Shown here in pieces: positions 37,366-46,696 of a DNA stretch of 64,000 bases; within the stretch, counting starts at the first letter, position 1, and each line of letters opens with the position of its first letter. Below the pieces are notes generated by a model. The model worked only from the letters and a program-made list of their open reading frames with translations. It did not search any database and was not told the DNA's origin. The stretch spans positions 33,116 to 97,115 of the forward strand of contig JAKOMP010000012.1 in the NCBI GenBank assembly GCA_022241785.1. Reading direction: 5' to 3'. The position numbers were made by a program, and so were the translations under genes. Source of the DNA: Cyanocohniella sp. LLY. GTDB lineage: Bacteria > Cyanobacteriota > Cyanobacteriia > Cyanobacteriales > Nostocaceae.

Positions 37366-38067
37366 ATGATCCGTAGTACGAAAACACATCAGAGACGTTG
37401 TTTGTTATTTAACGCAGGATTGATGCCATACATAGATGCTCACCTATGGCAGCGATCGCTCTTGCAGGAACGCATTCATGACCCTACTTTAGATGATGTA
37501 TTAATCTTGCTAGAGCATCCGCCTGTCTACACTTTAGGACAAGGCAGTAACCCAGAGTTTCTTAAGTTTGACCAAGAAAATAGTCAATTTGATGTCCACC
37601 GAGTTGAACGTGGTGGCGAAGTCACCTATCATTGCCCTGGTCAACTGGTAGGGTATCCCATATTAAATTTGCGACATTATCGTCAAGACCTGCATTGGTA
37701 TCTACGGCAATTAGAAGAAGTATTAATTCGAGTGTTAGCTATTTATGGGTTGTCAGGCGATCGCCTCCCCGGTTTTACTGGTGTGTGGTTAGAAGGGCAA
37801 AAAGTCGCCGCCATTGGCATTAAAGTTAGCCGTTGGATTACCATGCACGGGTTTGCCTTAAATGTTTGTCCCGATATGTCAGGCTTTGCACACATAATCC
37901 CCTGCGGCATTGCTGATAAACCTGTAGGCAGTTTAGCCCAATGGATTCCCGGTATTACCTGTCAAGAAGTACGTATTCATGTAGCCCAGTCCTTTGCAGA
38001 AGTCTTCGGTGTAGAATTAGTCGAATTAAAGCAGGTTGGGAGTGGGGAGGCGATGGAGAAAGGGTAG
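37366..38067 (+). CDS. lipB: Octanoyltransferase LipB
   Basis: This is a 233-residue enzyme that moves octanoate from acyl carrier protein to lipoyl domains of pyruvate dehydrogenase and the glycine cleavage H protein. The signature [19 protein letters not shown] (82-100) is complete, Lys153 lies in AAIGIKVS and catalytic Cys180 in IIPCGI. ATG 37366 is used; the frame runs back four codons to a TTG. Length is normal. Confidence 0.95.
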   Translation: MIRSTKTHQRRCLLFNAGLMPYIDAHLWQRSLLQERIHDPTLDDVLILLEHPPVYTLGQGSNPEFLKFDQENSQFDVHRVERGGEVTYHCPGQLVGYPILNLRHYRQDLHWYLRQLEEVLIRVLAIYGLSGDRLPGFTGVWLEGQKVAAIGIKVSRWITMHGFALNVCPDMSGFAHIIPCGIADKPVGSLAQWIPGITCQEVRIHVAQSFAEVFGVELVELKQVGSGEAMEKG

Positions 38068-38164
38068 CGGGAGCAGACCCCGTACAATCTCCAAGAGCCT
38101 TTTTAGCTTTCTTTTTGATCAGGGACTAGGGGAATGGGAAAAAACTTCTTTGCCTCTCCCTTCT

Positions 38165-38875
38165 TCAGGTTGGATCTGTGGTCGATTGATTGGGAGTATA
38201 GTATTGACTAACTAATTCCTCGATAATCAGTTGTGGATCGTCTGTTTCAATTCCCAACTGTTGGCCAATTTGTTGGCGTAAGTTTTCATCCTGCTGCAAC
38301 ATGATAAACAATTGTTCTAAGGTGACAGTTTGGGCTTCTGGCTCAGTCGGGAGATTTTCACTTTGACTTACTTCTTGTTCTGCTGGGGCTTGTGGGACTG
38401 GGGTGCTAGTTGGAGACGGTGAAGATGTTGTAACTGCATCGGGCCCGTCATATTCCCATATTGGTTCGCCTTGATTGCGGGACAATAGTTGCATCCCCAG
38501 ATCATAGGCAACATTTCCCACTTCTCCAACACCCAAATCACCTAGTTGTACTAAGCGTGCTGCTAATTCATTGTTAGGTGACGGTGAGGCTAACAGTCTG
38601 TCACCAAAACGCCGCAACCATCCTACCCATTGTTCAGTGGAGACACGATTCTCGATGCGTTGTAACCACTTTTGCGCCCACTCTTGACCTCGCATCTGAT
38701 GCACGCCTTCCAGAAGTTGGTTGAAGAGAAATTCTAAATCCGTATCGCTTAGGGGTGGTGCTGGTTCTTTGGGCGAGTTCTCCGCTACCTTGGCGGGAGT
38801 GTGTTTACCTCCAAACAAGGTTTGAAAAAAGCTTTTGAACCACTGAAATAACCGCCTGAACATTTGCTGCACCAT
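38165..38875 (-). CDS. Conserved cyanobacterial hypothetical protein
   Basis: This is a 236-residue protein. A basic aromatic N-terminus (MFRRLFQWFKSFFQTLFGG) could be an amphipathic membrane-binding helix. A helical domain (LEFLFNQLLEGVHQMRGQEWAQKWLQRIE to LGMQLLSRNQGE, about 48-140) follows, then a Ser/Thr/Pro linker and a final helical segment (VTLEQLFIMLQQDENL). I do not know a function. The frame is open far upstream, but those 106 codons look like non-coding shadow; ATG 38875 or 38863 is preferred. It is divergent from dnaX. Confidence 0.65.
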   Translation of the reverse strand: MVQQMFRRLFQWFKSFFQTLFGGKHTPAKVAENSPKEPAPPLSDTDLEFLFNQLLEGVHQMRGQEWAQKWLQRIENRVSTEQWVGWLRRFGDRLLASPSPNNELAARLVQLGDLGVGEVGNVAYDLGMQLLSRNQGEPIWEYDGPDAVTTSSPSPTSTPVPQAPAEQEVSQSENLPTEPEAQTVTLEQLFIMLQQDENLRQQIGQQLGIETDDPQLIIEELVSQYYTPNQSTTDPT

Positions 38876-39156
38876 TGAGTATTGTTTACCTAAATTCGAC
38901 AAGAAGGCTCTCACTACACCGCGCAAGGGTTTAAAGGTGAGGAGAATGTCACACCGAAGATTATTGCAATCGCACTGTACCATGTGGCTACTTACATTCA
39001 AAAAAATGTATAGCCCGGAAATTTCTGCTTTTCTGTAGGGTACAACAACGCACAGTCTTAGTGGGGGACAAGGACGCGAATTGTTAAAATAGGTGAATCC
39101 CAAACTCATCTGGGTGCTACCCACCAACGCCCAAAGGCATTGAAGTCTATTTCTCC

Positions 39157-41154
39157 ATGTCTTACCAACCCCTGCACCATAAGTATCGCCCAAAGAGTTT
39201 TGCTGAACTGGTGGGACAAGAAGCGATCGCTACCACCCTCACCAACGCGATCCGTACAGCTAAAATTGCTCCGGCTTATTTGTTTACTGGCCCCAGAGGT
39301 ACGGGTAAAACTTCTAGCGCCCGTATTCTTGCTAAATCTCTCAATTGTCTCAAAAGTGACAAGCCCACGGGTGAACCCTGCGGCGTGTGTGATGTTTGTC
39401 AAGGTATTACCAAAGGCTACTCTCTCGATGTTATAGAAATCGATGCTGCCAGCAATACTGGTGTTGATAATATCCGTGAGTTGATTGAAAAAGCCCAGTT
39501 TGCCCCTGTACAGTGTCGCTACAAAGTTTATGTAGTCGATGAATGCCATATGCTCAGTACGGCGGCATTCAATGCGTTACTAAAAACACTGGAGGAACCA
39601 CCTAAACACGTAGTGTTTGTCTTAGCCACAACCGACCCCCAGCGAGTATTACCAACAATTATTTCTCGCTGCCAAAGGTTTGATTTTAGACGGATTCAGT
39701 TAGAGGCGATGACCAAGCATTTAAGTGCGATCGCCTCCCAAGAAAATATTAATATTTCTCCTGATGCTGTCACCGTAGTCGCTCAAATGGCCCAGGGTGG
39801 CTTGCGGGATGCAGAAAGTCTCCTCGATCAATTAGCCCTGTCTGCGGGTGAAGTCACCCCAGAAAAAGTTTGGGATTTAGTGGGTTCAGTGAGTGAACGA
39901 GACTTACTAGCGTTGTTAATGGCGATCGCCCAAGATCACCCAGAAACAGTTTTAGATTGTAGCCGTAACATTTTAGACCGTGGTAGAGAACCACTAATTA
40001 TCCTGCAAAACTTCGCTGCTTTCTACCGCGATTTACTCATAGCCAAAACAGCACCCAACCGCCAAGATTTAGTTACTTGTACCCAACAAACCTGGACAGC
40101 ACTAGTTGAGTTCGCCCAAAAATTCGACATCAGTACAATTCTGGTAGGACAGCAACACCTACGTACAGCCGAAGTCCAAATAAAGAATACCACCCAACCG
40201 CGTTTGTGGTTAGAAGTGACCTTATTAGGTTTATTACCAAGTGCCAATATTCCGCAAGTAGCCACAAGCATTTCCCCAAGAGTCAAGACACCGACAATTA
40301 CACCCCCATCTCTCCAACGTCCCCCAACCCCAGAAGTAGCACCAACGTCCCCTACCTCCCCGCCTACCACACCTACCACACCTCCAACATCTCCAACATC
40401 TCCCACACCTACCACACCTACCACACCTACCACACCTCCAACATCTCCAACATCTCCCACATCTACCACACCTACCACACCTACCACACCTACCACATCT
40501 CCAACATCTCCCACACCTACCACACCTACCCCTGTAACCCCAGAACCACAGCCAGAACAATCTGATTTAAATCAAGATTGGCAAAAAGTATTGGCCCATC
40601 TTGAGCCAATTTCCCGGCGAGAGTTACTGCGGCAAATGTGCTATTTAGTTGAATTTGATAGTGCGGTGGCGCGTGTAGGTGTCAAAGCCAAATGGTATAA
40701 AAAAGTTCAATCAGACCTGCCTACTATTACGACAGCATTCCAACAGGCTTTCCAACGTGAAATCAAAGTAACTTTAGAAGAAGGAACAGTTGCTAACTCC
40801 ACTGTGGCTAAAAAGGAACCTCCAGCCAATAACCCTTCCACTGTTCAACAATCGCCACCGCCACTACCTAGCTACAACAATCAGAACAAGAACATCACAC
40901 CAACCCCAGCACCACCAGCACCAGCAAGAACCGAATCAACAGCGACAAATACTAGTAAAGTGCAAACTTTACCGTCACCCACAATTCCCACAAACCAGTT
41001 GAATTGGGAAACTGATGAAGTAGCGATCGCCGCCCAGCGTCTAGCACAATTTTTTGATGGACAAATAGTTCGGTTTACAGACGATGGAGTCGATACACCT
41101 GAATCCATGACTACCTCTGAATGGGTAGATGAATCAGAAATCGACGATGATTGA
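39157..41154 (+). CDS. dnaX: DNA polymerase III subunit gamma/tau
   Basis: This is a 665-residue clamp-loader ATPase. It begins MSYQPLHHKYRPKSFAELVGQ, with the P-loop GPRGTGKTS at 45-53, zinc cysteines 64, 75, 78 and 81, DECHML (Walker B) and the SRC sensor (IISRCQRFDF). A Thr/Pro/Ser-only linker at about 396-459 is encoded by tandem repeats. The C-terminal tau region is shorter than in E. coli and ends in acidic residues. No intein interrupts the gene, although some cyanobacterial dnaX genes carry one. No frameshift site was found that would make a short gamma form. Confidence 0.95.
   Translation: MSYQPLHHKYRPKSFAELVGQEAIATTLTNAIRTAKIAPAYLFTGPRGTGKTSSARILAKSLNCLKSDKPTGEPCGVCDVCQGITKGYSLDVIEIDAASNTGVDNIRELIEKAQFAPVQCRYKVYVVDECHMLSTAAFNALLKTLEEPPKHVVFVLATTDPQRVLPTIISRCQRFDFRRIQLEAMTKHLSAIASQENINISPDAVTVVAQMAQGGLRDAESLLDQLALSAGEVTPEKVWDLVGSVSERDLLALLMAIAQDHPETVLDCSRNILDRGREPLIILQNFAAFYRDLLIAKTAPNRQDLVTCTQQTWTALVEFAQKFDISTILVGQQHLRTAEVQIKNTTQPRLWLEVTLLGLLPSANIPQVATSISPRVKTPTITPPSLQRPPTPEVAPTSPTSPPTTPTTPPTSPTSPTPTTPTTPTTPPTSPTSPTSTTPTTPTTPTTSPTSPTPTTPTPVTPEPQPEQSDLNQDWQKVLAHLEPISRRELLRQMCYLVEFDSAVARVGVKAKWYKKVQSDLPTITTAFQQAFQREIKVTLEEGTVANSTVAKKEPPANNPSTVQQSPPPLPSYNNQNKNITPTPAPPAPARTESTATNTSKVQTLPSPTIPTNQLNWETDEVAIAAQRLAQFFDGQIVRFTDDGVDTPESMTTSEWVDESEIDDD
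40342..40534. repeat. 54-bp periodic repeat in the dnaX linker
   Basis: Units of nine bases such as ACACCTACC and ACATCTCCA are arranged in a 54-bp super-repeat: the block beginning CCTCCAACATCTCC at 40381 recurs at 40435, and a partial copy follows. It encodes PTSPTSPTPTTPTTP-type sequence and stays in frame. Long antisense open frames here are by-products. Confidence 0.85.
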
Positions 41155-41256
41155 TGTGGTTGGGAATGTGGATCTAGCCTCTAGCCCCTATAAAAAAATC
41201 CAAAATTCAGAAATTACTCTAAATCTTGGATGTTAAGTGTTCAATTTTAAAAAAAA

Positions 41257-42666
41257 CTATTCTCCGTTACCTGAATGCACTGTTTTCACCCATTTCAGAC
41301 GTTTTGGTCTAAAAGACATCCGAGCAGTAGTACTACTCATGACTACTAGCCAGTGCAACATATATAAAGTGCCACGTAAGGTTTGTAGCAGTAACAGAAA
41401 GGTTGTAGGAATCTTAAATTCCTTATCTTGACGAATACGCTTCAGCCCAGCAAACATCCCCACAACAGACATGCTCACCGATAAACTGGTTACGGGGCCT
41501 AAAATTGGTAACCGATGACGAGCTACTGCCATTAATATATCGGGAATTGCTGCTGTAGGAAGAATGTACATAGTCATCATGAACATCAGCAGATCCCAGG
41601 TTTTCCGTACACCCATGCGGTTTTTGAATATGAGATCCCAGTAATCCAAATAACGCTGATAACCACCTTCTGCCCAACGATTGCGCTGATGCCAAAGTGC
41701 GATCGCATTTGTCACACCTTCTTCCTGCACAGCTGGGTAGAATGTACACTCAATATCCCAGTTGTCTAGATGTAGGCGGAAAGTCATATCCAAATCATCA
41801 GTAATGGTTTCTTCATTCCACCCGCCACAACTTTCTAAGGCTGTACGCCGGACAAATTGACCATTACCCCGCAGTTCACCAACGCCACCAATGGCAATAC
41901 GTTGTTGCTGAAACCAGGTATCCAGAGCCATTTCTGCCATCTGTCCCTTAGTCCAGAAATTCTCTTTGGCGTTGGCAATGGCTTTTCGTACCTGCACCGC
42001 CCCCACCTTTTCTCGTTGGAATAAAGGTGCTACCTGTAGTAGTAAATCTGGTACAACCTGAGCATCTGCATCAAACACGGCGACAATTTCACCATTAGTC
42101 AATGGCAAAACCTGATTCAACGCTCCTGATTTACCACCAATAGCTTGTGGGGAACGCCTGAAGACATTGAGTTGGTCATATTCCTGTGCTAGTTCTGCTA
42201 AGACTTGGGGTGTGTCATCGGTGCTGTTATCGTCAATTATCCAAACTTCATACTTGCCATCTGGATATTCCAGATTACAAAGATTTTTGACTAATTTACC
42301 AATAACGGCATCTTCGTTTTTCGCTGCTACCAATATAGATACAGAGGGTAAATCTCCCTGTATTTCTTTGTGATAGCGCCGAGGTCTAGCAAACACAATC
42401 ACTAAAGCGTGAAATCCCAGGAGAGTTGTCAGTCCGAGGATGAATATTGAACCCCAAGAAGCTAAATGCAGGGCAATAGTACCGCTCCAAACTACACTTA
42501 AAACCAGAGCGGCTTTGCGTCTACGTCCTTGAAACCGGGATGGCAAAGGCATAGAATCTGCCTCTACCACTGAGTCCTCACCATCGGCCGATTGGTCGGA
42601 TAACAGGGAGTTGAGTGGGTCAAGCTCGTCGTAATAATCGTTTTCGGGCCAGGAATTCGCTGGCAT
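41257..42666 (-). CDS. Membrane glycosyltransferase, family 2
   Basis: This is a 469-residue processive-type GT2 enzyme. Two N-terminal spans at about 52-92, the catalytic domain with DDNSTDDT, DADAQ, an ETITDDLDM acid block and the QRNRWAEGG (QxxRW) motif, and then two to three C-terminal spans are present. This is the layout of cellulose synthase-like, hyaluronan synthase-like and poly-N-acetylglucosamine synthases, which make and extrude polysaccharide at the plasma membrane. The sugar is not readable. No partner genes (lipoprotein, deacetylase, regulator) are adjacent. Confidence 0.88.
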   Translation of the reverse strand: MPANSWPENDYYDELDPLNSLLSDQSADGEDSVVEADSMPLPSRFQGRRRKAALVLSVVWSGTIALHLASWGSIFILGLTTLLGFHALVIVFARPRRYHKEIQGDLPSVSILVAAKNEDAVIGKLVKNLCNLEYPDGKYEVWIIDDNSTDDTPQVLAELAQEYDQLNVFRRSPQAIGGKSGALNQVLPLTNGEIVAVFDADAQVVPDLLLQVAPLFQREKVGAVQVRKAIANAKENFWTKGQMAEMALDTWFQQQRIAIGGVGELRGNGQFVRRTALESCGGWNEETITDDLDMTFRLHLDNWDIECTFYPAVQEEGVTNAIALWHQRNRWAEGGYQRYLDYWDLIFKNRMGVRKTWDLLMFMMTMYILPTAAIPDILMAVARHRLPILGPVTSLSVSMSVVGMFAGLKRIRQDKEFKIPTTFLLLLQTLRGTLYMLHWLVVMSSTTARMSFRPKRLKWVKTVHSGNGE

Positions 42667-43005
42667 AGTTTAGTTGATTTAAAAACCAGTATTGTTATAC
42701 ACCTTGCAGAAGCTAAATATCAGGTAACAATCAAACATACAGACAACCTGCATACACTTGTAGTTACCGCCAACAATGACTCACAATTAAGTTTGTCAAG
42801 TCACTGAATCAAATAATCGCAAGTGCGAGGTTATGACAGCTGGTTGTTGCCATCAATAGCAATAACACTATTCTCCGCTTCACAGCAGGTATTTTTCCTG
42901 TTATTGCTTTAGCTTCGATAAAAGTCAATGCAGCCCTATTGTAACCGAAATTTTAATATTTCTTAGCAGTAACTTCTATAGACACTATCATTTTCGGACA
43001 TTGTA
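42667..43005. other. Intergenic region, nothing recognised
   Basis: This is a 339-base AT-rich region upstream of the GT2 gene. It presumably contains its promoter. I see no repeat or RNA structure that I can support. Confidence 0.35.
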
Positions 43006-43161
43006 TTAGTTTTTATGATTTTTTTTCTTCCCCAGCACCCCCACCTTCTTGAGAATAAAGGAAACAATCAGACCGTTAGGGTCTTTGACCACCCCTCGAG
43101 TGAACTCTAGATCTTTTTTGGGAATAATATTCACATCCACTAATATCCCCAGTTGGTGCAT
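43006..43161 (-). CDS. Possible small protein or gene remnant, 51 residues
   Basis: The frame encodes 51 residues beginning MHQLGILVDVNIIPKKD and ending in a Lys-rich tail. The middle (TRGVVKDPNGLIVSFILKKV) has a strand-rich, domain-like look with few rare residues. A TTG at 43182 would add seven residues. There is no clear ribosome site. It abuts the divergent gene at 43182, so if it is real, the two starts nearly touch. It could be the end of a larger lost gene. Confidence 0.4.
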   Translation of the reverse strand: MHQLGILVDVNIIPKKDLEFTRGVVKDPNGLIVSFILKKVGVLGKKKNHKN

Positions 43162-43181
43162 AACTTGAGGAATATTTAACA

Positions 43182-43556
43182 ATGTCTATTGAGCAAATCC
43201 AGCCTGCCAATCAACAACAAGCAAGCGTGTACTTACCTTACATTCAGGGTGCAAAGCGCAATTTTTTACCTTATGCCATTAGTCTCTATCAAAAAGGTGT
43301 TTTAGAAGGACATCGCAAAATCGAAGCTAGTGAAAGTATTGCCTTTGTCGCCTCGTGGAATGTTGCTACCCTGCCTTCAGATTTAACCCGTTGCCGGATT
43401 CAGTTTGAAGGTAATGCCGAACTCAGCTATGAAGTGATGATGGCAAGTTTTGAATTTATGAGTTTTTTAATTGAACTCATGGAAAACTATAAACGCTATC
43501 GCTTGACTGATTTTTCACAAGCTTTCTATCGTAAGGTGTTGCGTATAGAGGAATAA
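43182..43556 (+). CDS. Hypothetical protein, 124 residues
   Basis: This is a soluble protein with good coding character. It opens MSIEQIQPANQQQASVYLPYI and carries ASESIAFVASWNVATLP, a probable beta strand segment, and a C-terminal helix pair (FEFMSFLIELMENYKRYR). The domain is not one I can name. Start ATG at 43182; upstream is the small minus-strand frame. No operon partners are seen. Confidence 0.7.
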   Translation: MSIEQIQPANQQQASVYLPYIQGAKRNFLPYAISLYQKGVLEGHRKIEASESIAFVASWNVATLPSDLTRCRIQFEGNAELSYEVMMASFEFMSFLIELMENYKRYRLTDFSQAFYRKVLRIEE

Positions 43557-44017
43557 AGCTGTAAGAAGTTCAAAAACAGCATATTTAGAACTTTAATGCC
43601 AATAAAGCTAGGAAATGGAGTTATTTTTAGCCATCAATACTATTAATGAGGGCAGTAATAACTCCTATAGCTCTATTTTTACATATTTGTATGGCTAATT
43701 TCTGCGTGATTACTCTTAACGCTAGCAATGCAATCGACCTGTAATAAAATATCATTTTTGTATGCCAATTAATGGATTCAGGAGTTTTAGAGACAGAATA
43801 TTTGACAAATTTTAGGCTCAATATAAAACTAAGTAGATACCAAAATACAATTAATTTTTTAAGTATAAATATGTAGTTATCATAAATAAAATATACTAAA
43901 AAAAGGTACATTCTCGGAAATCTCACCTTGTAAGAACTCGAGGCTGCCGCCGGAAACAACTAAAATTAGGAAACACCTAGCTTGGTTCTACTTCCTTTTG
44001 CAATTAGGAGTGCATGT
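43557..44017. other. Very AT-rich intergenic region
   Basis: This is a 460-base region. A 110-codon minus-strand frame at 43627-43959 is composed of Phe, Ile, Leu, Lys and Tyr codons, as AT-rich non-coding sequence would give, and has no ribosome site. I treat it as non-coding. AGGAG at 44006-44010 serves the next gene. Confidence 0.45.
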
Positions 44018-45115
44018 GTGCCGAAATCTGCTAAATGTCTGCTGATTGGTTCAACTGAGACTTATAGTGGTAAATCTGCAACTGTTTTGGGTTTGTCTCA
44101 TCAGCTACAGCAAAAAGGACTAGATATTGCCTACGGCAAACCATTAGGCACTTGTTTTAGTGCATCTAGCGGCAGCGTAGTTGAGGAAGATGTCCAATTT
44201 ATTGCTCATAGTCTCAACCTGCCAACAAACCGTGTTGCGCCTACTATGTTGGCTTTAAATGAAGTCAATGTGCAAAAACGCTTGCGTGGCGAAGACAAAA
44301 CAGATTATAGACAATCTCTAGTACAGCAATATTCACAAATTTCTCGAGGAGATTTAGTGTTGCTAGAGGGGCCTGGTGATTTGACACAAGGTTATCTGTT
44401 TGATTTGTCTTTGTTGCAGGTAGCTGAAGCCTTAGACGCATCTGTGTTGCTGATCAACCGTTATGATTCGGTACTTTCTGTTGAGGCATTATTATCTGCT
44501 AAACAACGTGTAGGCGATCGCCTGGTGGGAGTTGTCATCAACGATATCCCCACTGACAAATTAGAAATAGTAGATCATATCTTATGCCCGTTTTTAGAAC
44601 AGCAAGACATTCCTGTGTTGGCAACATTGCCGAAAAATGACTTGCTACGTAGTGTCAGCGTCGGCGAACTAGTAAACCAGTTAAACGCCGAAGTTCTCTG
44701 TCGTAGCGATCGCCTAGATTTAATGGTGGAGAGTCTGGCCATTGGCGCCATGAATGTCAATTCGGCTGTGAAGTATTTCCGTAAACGCCGGAATATGGCA
44801 GTAGTTACAGGAGGCGATCGCGTAGAAATTCAACAAGCTGCGTTAGAAACTTCTACCCAATGCTTGATTCTCACTGGACAACTACCACCACCCGCATTTA
44901 TTCTCAATCGGGCTGAAGAATTAGAAATTCCCATCTTGTCGGTTGACTTAGATACCCTCACTACTGTAGAAATTGTTGACCGTACTTTTGGACAAGTGCG
45001 CGTCCATGAACCAATTAAGGTTCAGTGCATCCGTCAGTTGATGACTGAGCATTTTGACATTGATCGCTTGTTATCGAAACTAGGCTTAACTCCTGCGGGG
45101 GTTAATCAAAAGTAG
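44018..45115 (+). CDS. Phosphotransacetylase-like protein (BioD-type ATPase plus DRTGG domain)
   Basis: This is a 365-residue protein. The N-terminal 200 residues are a dethiobiotin-synthetase-like P-loop domain with a modified loop STETYSGKSATVLG, and LLEGPGDLTQG and VVINDIP further on. The C-terminal 110 residues are a DRTGG-type domain (RNMAVVTGGDRVEIQQAAL). This is the N-terminal half of long bacterial Pta without the catalytic acetyltransferase part, so a regulatory or sensing role is likely. The start is a GTG at 44018 with AGGAG upstream, which fits better than the TTG 12 codons earlier. Confidence 0.82.
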   Translation: MPKSAKCLLIGSTETYSGKSATVLGLSHQLQQKGLDIAYGKPLGTCFSASSGSVVEEDVQFIAHSLNLPTNRVAPTMLALNEVNVQKRLRGEDKTDYRQSLVQQYSQISRGDLVLLEGPGDLTQGYLFDLSLLQVAEALDASVLLINRYDSVLSVEALLSAKQRVGDRLVGVVINDIPTDKLEIVDHILCPFLEQQDIPVLATLPKNDLLRSVSVGELVNQLNAEVLCRSDRLDLMVESLAIGAMNVNSAVKYFRKRRNMAVVTGGDRVEIQQAALETSTQCLILTGQLPPPAFILNRAEELEIPILSVDLDTLTTVEIVDRTFGQVRVHEPIKVQCIRQLMTEHFDIDRLLSKLGLTPAGVNQK

Positions 45116-45153
45116 CCAAACAATTTTGAAATTGCCAGCAACTACTCACATTC

Positions 45154-45303
45154 ATGGAAAGTTTCAAAAATCCCCAACAACTGCCAAAAACAGCGAAGTT
45201 TCAATATCTCACCCTTCTCAAAGGCATGAGTTATGGAACATATTACTTAGCTTGGTGTGACCAAGCAATCGAGCTACTGAATTATCTAATTCAGAAAATG
45301 TAG
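45154..45303 (+). CDS. Possible small protein of 49 residues
   Basis: The frame starts with ATG at 45154 and ends with TAG at 45301-45303. The N-terminal half is polar (MESFKNPQQLPKTAKF) and the C-terminal half amphipathic (YLAWCDQAIELLNYLIQKM). It fills the gap between the Pta-like and DprA-like genes. There is no strong ribosome site. Unrecognised, and could be chance. Confidence 0.35.
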   Translation: MESFKNPQQLPKTAKFQYLTLLKGMSYGTYYLAWCDQAIELLNYLIQKM

Positions 45304-45384
45304 CAATATGTAACTCAAGTTGGCTTCGCACCTACACTCTGTTTGGTAGAATAGCTGGGTTGTTTCATCTGATTACGTCCATCT

Positions 45385-45888
45385 TTGAGCCAGTCAACAG
45401 ACATCATCAACCTCGATACATTAGCGCAGGAACTGGCGACAATTCAGCAAACGGGTTCTAAAAAAATCGCCTTGCTGGGTTCTCGCCATGTGCCAATTAC
45501 GCATCAGAATTTAATTGAAATGATGACCTACGCCCTGGTTTTATCAGGCAATCGGGTTATCACTTCTGGGGCTACAGGTACCAATTCCGCTGCCATTAAG
45601 GGAGCAATGCGGGCTGACCCCAATTTATTGACAGTGATTCTACCCCAAAGCTTGGAACGCCAGCCCCATGAATCACGCCAGCAACTAGAACAGGTAATGC
45701 ATCTGGTAGAAAATCCCAGTAATGATAATCTGTCCCTAGCTGAAGCTAGCTATATTTGTAATAAGGAGATTGTCTCCCGCTGCCAGCAACTGATTTGCTT
45801 TGCATTTCACGACAGTCGCACTCTACTACAAACTTGTGGAGATGCAGAAGAACAAAGAAAAGTGGTGACGCTTTTCTACTTTGACTAA
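45385..45888 (+). CDS. DprA/LOG-like Rossmann-fold protein
   Basis: This is a 167-residue protein, a short version of the DNA-processing DprA / lysine-decarboxylase-like fold. It contains KIALLGSRHVPITH and then the nucleotide-binding GNRVITSGATGTNSAAIKGAM. It ends in ICFAFHDSRTLLQTCGD. The start seems to be a TTG at 45385 (MSQSTDI); no ATG gives the full domain. Full DprA loads RecA on single-stranded DNA during transformation; this short form is usual in Nostocales in addition to a normal DprA, and its role is open. Confidence 0.75.
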   Translation: MSQSTDIINLDTLAQELATIQQTGSKKIALLGSRHVPITHQNLIEMMTYALVLSGNRVITSGATGTNSAAIKGAMRADPNLLTVILPQSLERQPHESRQQLEQVMHLVENPSNDNLSLAEASYICNKEIVSRCQQLICFAFHDSRTLLQTCGDAEEQRKVVTLFYFD

Positions 45889-45995
45889 AGTGAAGTGAAA
45901 TTCTAGCCTAGGTAATGTATAGATATAGGGAACCGCTAATTGGTAATGGGTAGTTGGGTTTGCCAAATTACCTGTTACCTATTAAAGGATAACTA

Positions 45996-46094
45996 ACTAG
46001 TACAGCACGGCATAAATAGGCATACCATTTGAAATCGTCAGACAGCCTGTTTGACAAGCTTTTTGACTTTTGACTTCCGCGCAGCGGTACTAGT
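45996..46094 (+). repeat. ACTAGT-bounded dispersed repeat, copy B
   Basis: This is a 99-bp block with ACTAGT at each end, aligned over its whole length with 11528-11633. The main difference is a seven-base indel in the GACTGTTGACT stretch. It ends 16 bases before the MAPEG start codon, so it could supply the promoter or leader of that gene. Confidence 0.8.
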
Positions 46095-46110
46095 TCTATT
46101 GATTAAATCA

Positions 46111-46533
46111 ATGACGCTATTGCAAATACCTGTGTCTAATATTTTTTTGTACTCCATAGCTGCTGCTGCCGTTTTGATTTATCTACCGTTTTTGCTGGTA
46201 GCCTATGGGCGCCTGCAAATTGGGTATGAGGCGCTGGCTACTCCTCGCGCCAAATTTGATAAACTGCCCCCTTATGCTCAACGAGCTACCTGGGCGCACC
46301 AAAACTCCTTTGAAGCATTTATGTTATTTGCCACCGCAGCATTAATGGCATACGTAACTGGTGTAACTTCTTCTACAGCAGCAGTGGCCGCGATCGCCTT
46401 TGTTGTCGCCCGGTTGCTATACTCAGTTTTTTATATTTTGAATATACCCCTGTTGCGATCACTCATGTTTGGCATTGGCTCTCTTGGATCTGCTACTCTC
46501 ATCATTTTGAGCATTATCCAAGCTACTAGTTAA
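46111..46533 (+). CDS. MAPEG family membrane protein
   Basis: This is a 140-residue protein with four hydrophobic spans. Between the first two, the family signature RATWAHQNSFEAFMLF is present. MAPEG proteins include microsomal glutathione transferase-like enzymes; bacterial ones are mostly unassigned. The ATG at 46111 is chosen because the frame upstream of it lies in the ACTAGT repeat. A GST gene lies 1 kb away but on the other strand. Confidence 0.85.
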   Translation: MTLLQIPVSNIFLYSIAAAAVLIYLPFLLVAYGRLQIGYEALATPRAKFDKLPPYAQRATWAHQNSFEAFMLFATAALMAYVTGVTSSTAAVAAIAFVVARLLYSVFYILNIPLLRSLMFGIGSLGSATLIILSIIQATS

Positions 46534-46574
46534 TAGGGAATTAGGGAGTAGGGAGTGGGGAGTAGGGAAAATAA

Positions 46575-46655
46575 CTAGTCTCTAGTCTCTAGTCTCTAGT
46601 CTCTAGTCTCTAGTCTCTAGTCTCTAGTCTCTAGTCTCTAGTCTCTAGTCTCTAG
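46575..46655. repeat. CTAGTCT heptamer tandem repeat (STRR)
   Basis: About eleven and a half perfect copies of the heptamer CTAGTCT lie between the MAPEG and yajQ genes. Short tandemly repeated repetitive sequences of seven bases are known from heterocystous cyanobacteria. The tract ends about 40 bases before the yajQ start. Confidence 0.95.
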
Positions 46656-46696
46656 TTCCCAATCTAAAATCTAAAATCTAAAATCCCAAATTGTTT

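Noticed and set aside
40023..40523. Long antisense frames over the dnaX linker (Gly/Val and Cys/Arg rich)
   Set aside because: They arise from the periodic Thr/Pro-coding repeat on the plus strand.
43627..43959. 110-codon minus-strand frame with membrane-like residues
   Set aside because: Its composition is what very AT-rich non-coding DNA gives. It lacks a ribosome site and any ordered hydrophobic pattern.
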